64,000 nucleotides of DNA from Portulaca oleracea (lineage: Eukaryota; Streptophyta; Magnoliopsida; Caryophyllales; Portulacaceae), in contig CM055882.1 in assembly GCA_029582165.1 (NCBI GenBank), forward strand, positions 22,168,867 through 22,232,866. Reading direction: 5' to 3'. The notes below the pieces were generated by a model. It searched no databases. It saw only the letters and a list, made by a program, of their open reading frames with translations, and was not told where the DNA came from. The translations under genes were made by a program, and so were the position numbers. Shown one piece after another: positions 11,066 through 24,818 of this stretch; the stretch's first letter is position 1; each line of letters begins with the position of its first letter.

Positions 11066-12664
11066 AAATTCATGCTCTCTCCCATTCCTCTGTGGTCCGG
11101 GTCATGCCTTCAACTGATCATCTAGTTATGTCCATCATTTCATAACCTTCTAGTTATGTCATTTAATATTTTAATATGCCATTTGTTCCAGCATTCAATT
11201 TTTCCCAAGCCACGCATGTTCGCTTTCCACGTGTAATTTATCTATTAATTTTTTCCACGTGTATTTGTGTGCGTGGCTCTGAGCTGTCATATTGACTCAT
11301 TCATTGTTTCAGTCTTATGTTTTTTTCATGTCCTAATTTTTCCTCTCTTGTATATTTTTTGTCTTTTACTATTATATTTAGACTTGCATATTAGTCTACC
11401 CTTCATCTCCTCCTTTTTTCAAAAATAATTTTCCTATTCCTAAATGAGCCATCAATCTTTATAAGTAGCAGCCCAAAAAACCCTTTTATTCAAGCGAAAG
11501 AAAGTGGCATAAAGCACAATAGGACTATACAACCCTTAAAGATTGCAATACAACCAAAAGAAGTCACACCCTCAAAAGGAAAACCGGAAGAATTGGCACC
11601 CCAAACAACCATCAATGACACATATGTCTTAGCTTCTGGCATTCTTATCATATAAGATATGAAAAAGGATAGATGGTAAATTTTTGCAATTTTATTCTTT
11701 TTTGCAAAAGATAAATTGCAATTTCTTCCAATTTAATACCAAACTGTGAAATAATGAACTTGAGCCCAATTCAACCCCAAAAGTTAGCTTAGGAGGTTGA
11801 GACACCCAAGCCATTATAAACATAACAATATGGGTGTCAAAGGCCGATGTGGGACAACTCAACACTAACAAGTATGACATTTAGATTAGTTATTCGAATA
11901 TATACTGAAAAATTTAATATTGACACCACATAATTCATTTAGCTTTTGAAGACTTGTTCATACTTATTAAATTATGCAACGAGCATTAATCGGCCGGTCT
12001 CACTCATACTCTTGGTCCACTAATCTATTACTTGTTTGGCATTCTTCTGATGATACTTGAGATTAATTACTAATTGAAATATCCAACCTTGCCAAACATT
12101 AAGTCCTTGTCAATCACATACCCTCATTACAAGTTCAAATTTAATCATATACAATAATACAAAAAATGGGCGTGGAATGGAGACAATAATGGAAACATGG
12201 AAGGAATCATAATGACAAATAATTATAATCAATTCAAATCCTAATATTTAGGAGTTTTGTTGGACAAATAGATTGTCAAACCCAAAAAATACGCCAACTC
12301 AGTCTGGGTAAGGTTGTATCATTCTATTGCTGAATAGTCATCTAACAATAAATGAACCAATAAAAGAATATGTAGTAAAAAAGATGGAAAAAGGCATCAA
12401 CAAGAGAACACCAAGAGAATATACAACTTGCAAACCAACTCATCCCATTTCAACTAGCCCCTAGAAATTTCTCCCGGAATTCAAAAATATCCCCCCCCCC
12501 CCCCCCTTCTATAGTTCTACTCATAGTATAAAACCATTAACCTCGACTTTATGATATGTCACTTTGCCAGCTGTAAACTAGGAGTTCAACGTATTATCAA
12601 GGGATGAAAATCACAGGCTTATAAATTTATTATGGTTTGAATTTCGTTGCTTATAATTTATTAG
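11066..12664. other. Intergenic DNA between the gene and the Copia element
   Basis: The 3' UTR and terminator of the glyoxalase-like gene must lie in the first part, but no clear poly(A) signal can be fixed. A run of 16 C lies at 12491-12506. Open frames here match nothing recognisable. Confidence 0.5.
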
Positions 12665-13008
12665 TGATGGAAATTTAGGACTAACCTTTACGTGGAAGCG
12701 GAAGGATCGTTTATATTGTTATCTACCCACGAACAGAGGACATCTTGAATGTTTATGATGGCTACTAGAGTCACCAGTGAATTCACACCCTAAAACCCTA
12801 ACACAAAGATGGTTTGCTATATATACATGGAGAGATAGAGAGACAGAGAGTAAGGAGGCTACTGATTATCCATTATCAATGTCTACCTCTTAATACCTAA
12901 TTTAGCCTAGCCTTATATATATAGGCGGCTGGCTATTCCCTTAGGTTAAACCCTATTGGGTATTAGGGCCCAATAGATGTGGCCGTACATAAGGCCCAAA
13001 TTTCAATA
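12665..13008 (-). repeat. 3' LTR of the gag-only Copia
   Basis: It matches 32191-32535 along its whole length. In + orientation it runs from TGATGGAAATTT to CCAAATTTCAATA; in element sense it starts TATTG and ends CATCA, so the 5' terminus is TA rather than TG. The boundary is set by the ATTAG duplication and the adjacent purine tract. The pair differs by roughly 15 changes, including an 8-bp indel after TACTAGA. Confidence 0.85.
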
Positions 13009-13022
13009 CTCCCACTCGGCCA
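13009..13022 (-). other. Polypurine tract of the gag-only Copia
   Basis: On the minus strand this reads GGCCGAGTGGGAG directly before the LTR, the usual place for plus-strand priming. Confidence 0.6.
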
Positions 13023-13802
13023 CACAAGCCTTTTTTTTTCTCATTGGGTCTCACCACGCTTCATACGGGTAATAGCGCGTGCGACCAAAAAAGTAACAAG
13101 TAGTGTTATATTAAATCACCATCTAACTAACATATATAACACTTTCAAAAACAGAACGAACAAGCAACGATCCCCTGAATCATCCTTACTTCACCACATG
13201 GCATACTATGTCCCTTTATGCCTGACATGTCATATGATTATACTTCCAATATAATCGCCCGGGCTGACATGGTGAAGATGGATCAATTCTTCCTTAGACA
13301 CTCATGACGTTTCAACTTTGTAAGATTGCTTTCCTAATGTGTTCCGCTGAGCCGTATAATCTCATAGCTCTTGGAGTTCACACTAAAGTAGCAACATCCA
13401 ACTAGTTTCCACATCATAGCTCGTAGGTCAAAGGGTATCGTACAAATTGACAACACAGTCATGGGGGGTTCACACAGTGACAAAAGAAGGGATTCATTTG
13501 ACACTCCCTATAGGTCGACAAAGCGCACATGTATGAAATATGTACCACGGTATAGCTCCCACTAAGGTGAGCATGTCACTCTCTTATACCATGCGAATTT
13601 ATAAGTCTAACTCTTACTCGATCAAAGAACTAACTCGAGCCATTAGATTTACATACTAAGTGTAAATCACCCACTCAAAATCGGCTTCAAGGCTTTAACA
13701 TGAAAACTACAACATTTCATGATCGAATAAACTAATTATGGCGACTATCATTTATATAATTCTATACTCAAAGTATGAATACTCATTCATGTTACACATG
13801 TA
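13009..13802 (-). other. Non-coding 3' internal segment of the gag-only Copia
   Basis: No RT, RNase H or integrase motif could be found on the minus strand. Short open frames have no recognisable domain. It continues beyond the Tourist insertion at 24965. Confidence 0.5.
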
Positions 13803-14003
13803 GGGCCTGTTTGGTGAGCAAAACAGGAATAAAAATTGAGTAGGAATGGGTTCTAATTCCTATTTTTTCTGTTTGGAGAGCAGTTTCTGGAATGGAATTG
13901 CTATCCCTAGGGATTTGCTATCCCTCCCAAATAGAGGGATTAGAAACCTCCCAAATGTGGGGGGAATAGGCTATCCCTTTTCTTTCCCAACAACAATAAA
14001 ACC

Positions 14004-14007
<4 letters not shown>

Positions 14008-14064
<57 letters not shown>

Positions 14065-14999
14065 GTTATTATTATTATTATTATAGTTATAATTATAATT
14101 ACTAATAATTAATAATTAATAATTAAAAAAATAATTATAATAATAATTATAATTATAATTATAATTATTAATAATGAAATATAATTATTATAACAATTAA
14201 TAATAATAATTATAATAATAATAATTATTAATATTAATTAATAATTAAAAATATAAATATAATTATAATTATGAATTTGTAATAATAATTATAATTATAA
14301 TAATTAATAATTAATTATAATTATTAATAATTAATTATAATTATTATAATAATTATTATAATAAATAATAATCATAATAAAAATTATAATAATAAAAATT
14401 TTTAATAATTAATAATAATTATTACTATTACAATTATAATTATCATTACTATAATTATAATTATAATTATAATTATAATTATAATTATTAATAATAATTA
14501 TAATAACAATAATTATTATAAATGTCAATATGAATAATTATTACTAAAAATAATTATTAAATGTTATTAATTAATAATAATTTTATAATAATTAGTAATT
14601 TAGTAATATGAAAATTAGTAATTAATAGTTAATAATTAATAATAAAAATATATATTAATTATTAATAACTAATTATTATAATTAGTTAATAATATTTGAT
14701 AATTATTAATAATTAATAAATAATTATAATTATTAATAATTAATAATTAATTATAATTATTAATAATTAATATAATAAAATTACTAATTGATACAAATGT
14801 CAATAATTAAAATTAACTAATAATTATAATAGTTAATTATTTTCCATTGATAATAATTATTAATTAATAAAAAATAATAATTTGTAATTTATATTAATAA
14901 TATTATTAATTAATATGTAATAATAACTAATTAATAATTGATAATTATTAATTATTAAAATTTTATTATTGTCATAATAATAATAAGGGAAATAATAAT
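14008..14999. repeat. Expanded AAT/ATT microsatellite-like tract
   Basis: A pure (AAT)n run at about 14008-14062 passes into a long degenerate mix of AATAAT, AATTAT and TTATTA units up to the LARD insertion. The same AAT run resumes at 24781-24820 on the other side. Apparent open frames here are poly-Ile and poly-Tyr artefacts. Confidence 0.85.
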
Positions 15000-17900
15000 T
15001 GTAACGCCCCAAACATTCAATTCTAACTTAATGGTCAAAGTCAAACGTTGACTAATATTAACAGCGGAAAACTCATTTTTTTTTATTTCACTTAGGCGTT
15101 ACTGCCGTATCCCCGAAGGAATACAAGGCAAGCAAGATGAACTAACAACTATTAATTATTTACTTCAAATTTTACAAACAGAAGAAACTCGAATTCTTGA
15201 GACAACACCTACTAAACATTTACTGATTTCAATTCTAAAACACGAACAAAGCTATATTCTCAAAACTTCTAACTTCCAGACTAACATCCTCACTTCTAGT
15301 TCCGGTCCCCATCACAAAAGCCTTCACCTGAAAACAAAACATTACAAACATGAGGGGGAAACATCAATAATGTCTACCCCTAACAGTTAAAAACATTATA
15401 CAATTCATTTCAATACATTTTGAGGGAAGGGGAAACAAGTCAAACATTTTCAAATACTTTTACCAGACAATCTTACCGTTTCCATATTTTAAAGCGGCCG
15501 GGGTTTCTATACTACCCCTCGGAGTCAAAGACTCACAGAACATACTTCGGAGTCCCAAGGACTCGCATAAACATATCTCGATGCTTTTCTTTTCTTTTCT
15601 TTTCTTTTCCTTTCTTCGGAGCCCCACGGACTCGCATAAACAATTCCATTCGACTGATCAGCGCATAACTCACAACCACATTACCAGGCATTACCTGGTC
15701 TCTTGACAGTCCCCCTCACAGGTTCCACCTGGTCTAAGGGAAAACTGCCCGAACCCGCATTTTTCTCATAGCCTTTAGTTAGTCAGGTTTCATATCTCAT
15801 AACATTTCACTACCAACATTTCCAAATCCAACATTTCCAAAAAATCAATACTGCTAAACCACAATTTCCAAATCAACACACTTTTCAACACAAAAATCAA
15901 GGAATGTCCAAACTTTATCAAACAAGGATAAAAACACTTTCTCAATCAAACGAACAATCTAGTTTCATTTAAAGGCCCCCGTCGGGATGCAAGTTTCAAG
16001 ACAATAGTAATATCAACAAAATAGTTCAAGGGCATCCAAAGGCGAGTTAGGGCGTAGACATTACCTGGATGTCGTCGCTTCATTTCAGCAACCACACTTA
16101 CGCTCATTATACGCGTCGAGCCAGCACGAACCTATTAATAGAGTTCTAAAATTAATGGTGGTCTCACGAAATTAGCTTACGCACCCTCTTTGCAGAATCC
16201 TAGAACATTTAACGGTTCTCAATACTCCCCTATTAATAAACACATAATCGAAAAGAATTATTTTTCATATAATAAAACTATTTATTTAAGTAAAAGATCG
16301 AACAAGTGTACATACTTACGTCCCTGTTGTAATGGTCATAATTCGATTCCCCGACTTCCTATGGACTTGATTCTTAACTTTTTGGAAACCTTAGAGAGTC
16401 TACTACAACTTTCATGTTGATTGTAAAACCAAAACCACACTCCAAAGGGTCTAAAAATAGCACATAACAAGTATGTCCAACTTTCAACAGGTTCCTGTTT
16501 AACAGTCTATAACTCGGGTTATACAACTCAAACACTCGAACCAAAAATTTCCTATTAAATCTAACTTATGGAGGAACACCCAATCCAAAATCCTTCAATT
16601 TAAACCACTTATATCAAAACCCGATTTAGTTTTGTCTAATATTTGGCCTTAACTCTAACCAACGTACCCCAAGATTCCGACTATAATATCCCACACCTAG
16701 ACTTCCATATTATACAACTCCAAGGCCTCATACAACAATCACTACTATTCAATCAAGCTATAGCAACATAGTACTCCTACTCAACCCAAAACAAACTTCA
16801 ATTTTTTTCAAAGTAAGCAACACAACTTCGATACCCAACCCATTTACAATATGTCACTAAACCTTGTCTTAACATAAACTCCCAAATTGATCATCTTTAA
16901 CTAACTAACACAATCCTAAACATGATAAACCCACAATGACCATCCAAGATCAAATCTTGATTATCCAAACTTGCTTAAAAACCTAATAACACCAAGGATT
17001 AGTAAAATCAAAATAATATGAGTTAATAATAAAACCTTTTGTAAAACTCGATAATTAGCATTGCAAATTCCTACACCTACCCAAAATAATGTTAAACACA
17101 AATTTGACATGAACTTAGTATTTCTAATATAAGTAAACAGTAAACAACCTTTAAAATAAACTTTAGTATGTTAAAATCTACTACCCACACTAATACTATG
17201 CATAATAATAATAGAGGGACGATGAGGGTTATACTGATCGAGGAACAACAACCCGAGGGTGGCGGCGTTGGACAGTGTCTGCGGTGGTCGTCCGGCGGCA
17301 GCAGCGACACGACACGGTCGGCAAGAGGAACGACGCAACGGTGGCCACCAACGCACATTAGCTCAACGGAAAAACCTTAGGGGTTGGGCTTCGTCCTCGC
17401 CGGAGTTTGGAGCCGATGATCGCTTCATCGGTGCTAAGGGGGAGGTCGCCGGAGTCGAGGAGGTTTGACGAGGGTGTTGTCGTCGTCGGAGGTGGCAGCG
17501 TCGTCTGGGTCGGAGGTCGCGTTTCTAGGCAGAAAAAGGAGAGTTCGGGGTGGTGTTATGGGGTGGCTATGGGTGGCGGAACAGACCGACGAGGGTCCTG
17601 TGGTGGTCGGAAAAAGATTGAGTGGTGGTCGCCGGTGAGCAGAGGGTGGAAGGAGGTGGTTTGAGGTGGTTGCGAGGTGGTGGTGCGGTGGGAGCGCTGG
17701 GGGCGTATGGTGGTGGTGGTGTCCGTCGGGGTGAAGCACAGGGAGAAAGGGAGGAGAGAGAGAGAGGAGGAAGAGAGAGAGAATATAAAATATGTGAATT
17801 GCAGCTGATGAAAAATTTTAGGGTATTTGTTTATTGGGGTAGAGATCCAAATAGGGTATTTAGAGGGAGAAAATTAGGGTAAACTTAGTACAAAAATAAA

Positions 17901-18164
17901 CCTAGGTGTTAGTAACACCCTTCCAAGATTAATCTTTTCCTAAAACAATACCTTTCTTTAAACGATTTTTACCAACTGATCCCAATTAAATTTAACCGAT
18001 ACCCAAAAAGTCTCTAACTGATATTTTTAAGATTCTAAAAATTTTAACGAACGCACTCGCGGTCCTAAAAGCTCCATGTGATAACATATCATATAAACAA
18101 ACGGAAAGTAACGCACGTCAGAAATTTTAACGCTAATAATAATCGAATTTTTCGGGGTTTTACA
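15000..18164 (-). repeat. 3' LTR of the LARD
   Basis: It is nearly identical to 21610-24780 apart from scattered substitutions and small indels, for example just after CTCACGAAATTAGC near 16185 where 10 bases differ. It holds a CTTTT repeat (15588-15613), a GC-rich block (17220-17750) and GA repeats. Open frames on both strands recur in both LTRs but match no protein. Confidence 0.9.
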
Positions 18165-19132
18165 CCATTCCCCACTTAAAGAAGTTTCGTCCTCGAAACT
18201 TAAACTTAGGCCTATCGGGTGAGCTAACTAACTAACAGAGCAGCCAACCCGAAACTTGGGGTTTTACATTATTACCCTCTTAAAAGAAGTTTCGTCCCCG
18301 AAACTTAAACAGAGGCCACCATCAAACAACGCTTACTTCTACTCTAGCAGAAAGCTCTCGTACAGTGACCAAACATGAAACTGGTAGATGCACCTGCCAA
18401 ATAATGACCAAGAATCATAACACGATAAAGGTTCACACGCTAAACCGAGGAGTAATTTGTTGTTTCCAATCCATGGTAACATATGATAATTTTCCAAGAG
18501 TGACTTATAATCATTCTCACCTTGAGCATCCTTAATTAGAGCCAATTTATAATAAGCCTAAACCCAGCATCATCTTAACTATCTTCGTCATGGACCTTCT
18601 AACTATATAATAATTTCATTAGAAAAACCCACTACAGATGGCTAACCACGAGCACCCAAGATATTATAAGCTCCACGTGTTTCCAACTAATAACAATTTC
18701 CTTCTTCTGGGTGTAAGATCTCATAAAATAATGGTACCTTCTCACAGTTTCCATATGTAGGCCCAAGATAACAGCCCATAGTGGTAATTTTGCACCCAAA
18801 TTCATGCAAAACCTTAAGTATCGCACAAGTGTCCAAGATTCCTTTAATTTAACTGTAAAGTTCTCCTTCCTTCCCATCATTAATGTCTTAATTATGCCAA
18901 ACATTGCAAGATTATCGAAGAACTGAAAGATATCTAACTCCGAAAATGACTCACTTATAATTTCCCAAAACATGATCAACCCTACAACTAATTTGCAATT
19001 CACTATTTAACTTCCAAAGCACTTAGTCACACCCAAGAGACTTCTTATTTAGCTTACAGATTCCCAACAAAGCTGGCACTTATATAATATTATCCTCTCC
19101 ACCCATCAAAAAGAGTTTCGTCCTCGAAACTC
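18165..19132 (-). repeat. Three copies of the LARD polypurine-tract/LTR junction region
   Basis: The box GTTTCGAGGACGAAACTTC (minus strand) occurs at about 18181-18205, again in altered form at about 18285-18310, and again at about 19110-19132. The second copy is followed by AAGAGGGTAATAATGTAAAA and CCCC, that is, another purine tract plus an LTR start (18258-18290). The third is followed by a purine-rich GATGGGTGGAGAGGATAA. They look like relics of older 3' ends in tandem. Confidence 0.65.
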
Positions 19133-21594
19133 GAATATCGATACACAATAATATTTAACGCCCTAGACAGGAATCAAGCTTAAACCTACTATTTCCTTAA
19201 GAGTATTTATTTAACTTCAACAGTCCCTATAATTCGGCTATACCCAACAGCAACTTAAGCGATTTCATGTACTTACCCCATCAAAATCAATCTTAATCAC
19301 TAGATCCGTCCTAAAACCACTTATTTTGATACAAATCAGTCTGTCACATGTTACAAGCACAAAAGTAGAAGAACAAGGGTTAGACGACGACCTTCCTTGA
19401 TACATCTAATCATTTAGATCTCTTAACGGTAATCGGTGTAATTCACATATAAATACCTAAAACATGATCAAGCACTTTGCATAGCTCACCGAATATATAC
19501 ATCCTAGGCACCTAATATCCATTTGATATAATTTCTCCCCTGATAGTTCTAGATAACAAGAGCTACCAGTAGTAGAGTTGATTAACCCAGGAAAGAAATT
19601 TCAATAATAAACATACGATATTTAAGCGAACTCAATTAAAAGATACTCCTCAAACTTAATCAGGTATAAATCCCACATATTGCTCAACCGCAAACATGTT
19701 TTCTCAATAACATTCATACAGTCCAAATCAAATGATACTCATATAGCAATTAGTCAACAGGGATTCAAACAAAGTTGTGCGCATCAACTTCTTGCAGATT
19801 TCCTCATGGATTATACCCACTTCTCAGACGATCGACTTAATTCATTCGCACGTTCATAATTAAAAGCATGTTATCAATACTGGACAATCAAGTACCCAAA
19901 CTCACAGGTATGAATATATCAGTATGGAAGTTACTACAGATGAGACATCGAATCATGAAATACATCGTAATACTCACATCAGTCATTCAAGAGGAAAGAG
20001 ATTATATCAAATAGTTACAGATCAAATCGATCCCATCCTGGAGTGACCGATACCACAAGAAAGTATCACTTTGCATTCTTAACTATCTAATCATTTTGTC
20101 ACCTTCGCATCATACAGGTAATATATGCACTAATCTAAATTCAAAAGCAACGCACACTCAACCATTACACAACCTTTTTTTTTTTTAACCAACTCACCAA
20201 ATTAATTGATTCACTGGCCCCTATAATACATGTCAAGGTCCTAATGAGTACATTAACTCACAACTTGTGCTTAACTTCACTTCACCTTGATAGTAGTCAT
20301 CTAATCGTCATACTTCAAAGAAAATCATTGTTAACTCAGCTTTACCAGAGATCTTCACCTAAAACTAAGCTCAACTTAAGATCACATCCAAAACCTCCAT
20401 CCCAACTCGGCAGCAAATACCCTCAACCTTATATAAATAATTATTATTACTATTTTTTTTCCCCACAGCTATTCATATTCCTTGCTTCAAAAGGCCTTCG
20501 TGCTATAGCTTGGAATCTCTACAAGTGTCATATCTCAAAATCATGTTTAGCTCAGTCTCATTGCAAAAATATTCACCTAACCTTAACACTTTAAAACCAG
20601 AATTTAATTCAATCCCTGCTTAAAATATCCAAGTCACCATTCAAAAGTCAAACTACTCATACGATCCTTGACAAAATCTTTGTCTCAGCTCCTCATCTCC
20701 TAACAAGTTTCTTTTTCCTTAAAAGTGACCCTTTACACCCGAGATCTTGATCAACCAATCGTAATCCCCATGTTACTCTAAGCTCTTCCTTATAACCTCG
20801 ATACCCAAAAGAAAGATCGATATAATTCAACTTTTCTAGAAGTCTCCAAAAATCAAGCCTAACTTATAATCACCTACATGATCATCACCTTGAATACCCA
20901 CTTTAAAACCAATCTCTGACCTCATTGTTTCTTTAAAGATATTACTTTAAACTCGAAACCTTGAGAGCACTTCACATAACCCCCATTGTTACCTCAAGAT
21001 CATTTACTTAACATAGATACAAAAAGGAGCCAACTCTGAACTCAACTTTACCCTATATTTTTCCCCCCAAGCACACTCTTTAAGTCCCCAGTTCAACGCT
21101 AACTTCCCAATTCAACCTCAAAATATCATGTCATGGCAAACAATTACACTCATTCACTCCTTACTCAAAGATAATAATAATGATTAGTCGCAACCATGCT
21201 GAGTCACCTCCTGGTGTTTTCTCATCATTCTTTATTCTCAGCTAACCCAAATCACCATAGTTCATACCATAATGTCTAAAAGGCCCAATCTCCAATCTTC
21301 ATTCCATTAAACCATTAACATAGGGATAACAATACCTAATAGCTTCAATAAAACATACTAACATCAATGTCATGATATTATACTCGCCACCATAGCATTA
21401 GTTTCGTGCAAAACATATTCCAGTACTGGTAAAATAAATCAAGTCACATATTAAACATGCATACATTATTATAACATGAGGAATCAATTAAATAGATGCA
21501 CCCAGCCACCCTACACTCACACTCCGAACGTAACTTCCTAAGCTCTAACTAAGAACCTAATAGACACTTAGGAGCTACCAGGTCGTAACCCAGA

Positions 21595-21606
21595 GCTCTG
21601 ATACCA
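21595..21606 (-). other. Primer-binding site of the LARD (initiator Met tRNA)
   Basis: The minus strand reads TGGTATCAGAGC, complementary to the 3' end of plant initiator tRNA-Met, three bases after the 5' LTR. Confidence 0.85.
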
Positions 21607-21609
21607 TTC

Positions 21610-24600
21610 TGTAACGCCCCAAAAATTCAATTCTAACTTAACGGTCAAAGTCAAACGTTGACTAATATTAACAGCGGGATACTCTTTTTTTTTTTTATTT
21701 CACTTGGGCGTTACTGCCGTATCCCCGAAGGAATACAAGGCAAGAAAGATAAACTAACAACTATTAATTATTTACTTCAAATTTTACAAACGGAAGAAAC
21801 TCGAATTCTTGAGACAACACCTACTAAACATTTACTGATTTCAATTCTAAAACACGAACAAAGCTATATTCTCAAAACTTCTAACTTCCAGACTAACATC
21901 CTCACTTCTAGTTCCCGTCCCCATCACAAAAGCCTTCACCTGAAAACGAAACATTGCAAACATGAGGGGGAAACCTCAATAATGTCTACCCCTAACAGTT
22001 AAAAACATTATACAATTCATTTCAATACATTTTGAGGGAAGGGGAAACAAGTCAAACATTTCCAAATACTTTTACCAGACAATCTTACCGTTTCCATATT
22101 TTAAAGCGGGCGGGGTTTCCACACTACCCCTCGGAGTCAAAGACTCGCAGAACATACTTCGGAGTCCCAAGGACTCGCATAAACATATCTCGATACTTTT
22201 CTTTTCTTTTCTTTTCTTTTCCTTTCTTCGGAGTCCCACGGTCTCGCATAAACAATTCCATTCGACTGATCAGCGCATAACTCACAACCACATTACCAGG
22301 CATTACCTGGTCTCTTGACAGTCCCCCTCACAGGTTCCACCTGGTCTAAGGGAAAACTGCCCGAACCCGCATTTTTCTCATAGCCTTTAATTAGTCAGGT
22401 TTCATATCTCATAACATTTCAGTACCAACATTTCCAAATCCAACATTTCCAAAAAAATCAATACTGCTAAACCACAATTTCCAAATCAACACACTTTTCA
22501 ACACAAAAATCAAGGAATGTCCAAACTTTATCAAACAAGGATAAAAACACTTTCTCAATCAAACGAACAATCTAGTTTCATTTAAAGGCCCCCGTCGGGA
22601 TGCAAGTTTCAAGACAATAGTAATATCAACAAAATAGTTCAAGGGCATCCAAAGGCGAGTTAGGGCGTAGACATTACCTGGATGTCGTCGCTTCATTTCA
22701 GCAACCACATTTACGCTCATTATACGCGTCGAGCCAGCACGAACCTATTAATAGAGTTCTAAAAGTAATGGTGGTCTCACGAAATTAGCTTACGCACCCT
22801 CTACTGTACCCGAATCCTAGAACATTTAACGGTTCTCAATACTCCCCTATTAATAAACACATAATCGAAAAGAATTATTTTTCATATAATAAAACTATTT
22901 ATTTAAGTAAAAGATCGAACAAGTGTACATACTTACGTCCCTGTTGTAATGGTCATAATTCGACTCCCCGACTTCCTATGGACTTGATTCTTAACTTTTT
23001 GGAAACCTTAGAGAGTCTACTACAATTTTCATGTTGATTGTAAAACCAAAACCACACTCCAAAGGGTCTAAAAATAGCACATAACAAGTATGTCCAACTT
23101 TCAACAGGTTCCTGTTTAACAGTCTATAACTCGGGTTATACAACTCAAACACTCGAACCAAAAATTTCCTATTAAATCTAACTCATGGAGGAACAACCAA
23201 TCCAAAATCCTTCAATTTAAACCACTTATATCAAAACCCGATTTAGTTTTGTCTAATATTTGGCCTTAACTCTAACCAACGTACCCCAAGATTTCGACTA
23301 TAATATCCCACACCTAGACTTCCATATTATACAACTCCAAGGCCTCATACAACAATCACTACTATTCAATCAAGCTATAGCAACATAGTACTCCTACTCA
23401 ACCCAAAACAAACTTCAATTTTTTTCAAAGTAAGCAACACAACTTCGATACCCAACCCATTTACAATATGTCACTAAACCTTGTCTTAACATAAACTCCC
23501 AAATTGATCATCTTTAACTAACTAACACAATCCTAAACATGATAAACCCACAATGACCATCCAAGATCAAATCTTGATTATCCAAACTTGCTTAAAAACC
23601 TAATAACACCAAGGATTAGTAAAATCAAAATAATATGAGTTAATAATAAAACCTTTTGTAAAACTCGATAATTAGCATTGCAAATTCCTACACCTACCCA
23701 AAATAATGTTAAACACAAATTTGACATGAACTTAGTATTTCTAATATAAGTAAACAGTAAACAACCTTTAAAATGAACTTTAGTATGTTAAAATCTACTA
23801 CCCACACTAATACTATGCATAATAATAATAGAGGGAGGATGAGGGTTATACTGATCGAGGAACAACAACCCGAGGGTGGCGGCGTTGGGCAGTGTCTGCG
23901 GTGGTCGTCCGACGGCAGCAGCGGCACGACACGGTCGGCAAGAGGAACGACGCAACGGTGGCCACCAACGCACATTAGCACAACGGAAAAACCTTAGGGG
24001 TTGGGCTTCGTCCTCGCCGGAGTTTGGAGCCGATGATCGCTTCATCGGTGCTAAGGGGGAGGTCGCCGGAGTCGAGGAGGTTTGACGAGGGTGTTGTCGT
24101 CGTCGGAGGTGGCAGCGTCGTCTGGGTCGGAGGTCGCGTTTCTGGGCAGAAAAGGAGAGCTCGGGGTTGTGTTATGGGGTGGCTTTGGGCGGCGGAACAG
24201 TCCGACGAGGGTCCTGTGGTGGTCGGAAAAAGATTGAGTGGTGGTCGCCGGTGAGCAGAGGGTGGAAGGAGGTGGTTTGAGGTGGTTGCGAGGTGGTGGT
24301 GCGGTGGGAGCGCTGGAGGCGTATGGTGGTGGTGGTGTCCGTCGGGGTGAAGCACAGGGAGAAAAGGAGGAGAGAGAGAGAGGGGGAAGAGAGAGAGAAT
24401 ATAAAATATGTGAATTGCGGCTGATGAAAAATTTTAGGGTATTTGTTTATTGGGGTAGAGATCCAAATAGGGTATTTAAAGGGAGAAAATTAAGGTAAAC
24501 TTAGTACAAAAATAAACCTAGGTGTTAGTAACACCCTTTCAAGATTAATCTTTTCCTAAAACAATACCTTTCTTTAAACGATTTTTACCAACTGATCCCA

Positions 24601-24779
24601 ATTAAATTTAACCGATACCCAAAAAGTCTCTAACTGATATTTTTAAGACTCTAAAAATTTTAACGAACACACTCGCGGTCCTAAAAGCTCCATGTGATAA
24701 CATATCATATAAACAAACGGAAAGTAACGCACGTCAGAAATTTTAACGGTAATAATAATCGAATTTTTCGGGGTTTTAC

Positions 24780-24780
<1 letters not shown>
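21610..24780 (-). repeat. 5' LTR of the LARD
   Basis: In element sense it starts TGTAAAACCCC at 24780. A TATA-like TTTAAATACC lies at 24471-24480 on the minus strand, followed by a CT-rich leader (24355-24400) and a GC-rich block (23840-24360). This fits U3, then transcription start, then R-U5. Confidence 0.9.

Positions 24781-24818
<38 letters not shown>

Larger units (their letters stand above)
18165..21609 (-). other. Non-coding internal domain of the LARD
   Basis: 3445 bp without gag, protease, RT, RNase H or integrase motifs on either strand. The longest minus frame (18632-19003, 123 codons) matches nothing I know. A polyprotein lost by deletion, with the LTRs and priming sites kept, is the simplest reading. 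Confidence 0.75.
15000..24780 (-). mobile_element. LARD-type non-autonomous LTR element, 9.8 kb
   Basis: Two direct repeats of 3165 and 3171 bp (15000-18164, 21610-24780) enclose 3445 bp without any gag or pol motif. The termini are TGTAAAACCCC...GGGGCGTTACA in element sense. A tRNA-iMet-type PBS (minus strand TGGTATCAGAGC, 21595-21606, 3-nt spacer) adjoins the right LTR, and the purine tract AAGTGGGGAATGG (18165-18177) adjoins the left LTR, so the element reads right to left. ATAAT flanks both sides, though the target is itself an AAT repeat, so this is weak evidence. Long LTRs with a non-coding core are the definition of a LARD. The motif GTTTCGAGGACGAAACTTC before the tract resembles the 3' end of Tekay/Del-type gypsy elements, its likely helper. 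Confidence 0.88.

Noticed and set aside
12491..12506. Run of 16 C as a regulatory G-quadruplex site
   Set aside because: A single homopolymer without separate G-tracts on the other strand is better explained by slippage; no gene context supports a role.
14008..14112. Open frame encoding poly-isoleucine
   Set aside because: It is the translation of an (AAT)n repeat inside a Tourist-like element, not a gene; the same holds for the poly-Tyr frame at 24643-24864.
17092..17882. Several overlapping GC-rich frames on both strands, repeated at 23709-24498
   Set aside because: They recur because they lie in the two LTRs of the LARD. They have no recognisable domain and all frames are open only because the block is GC-rich.
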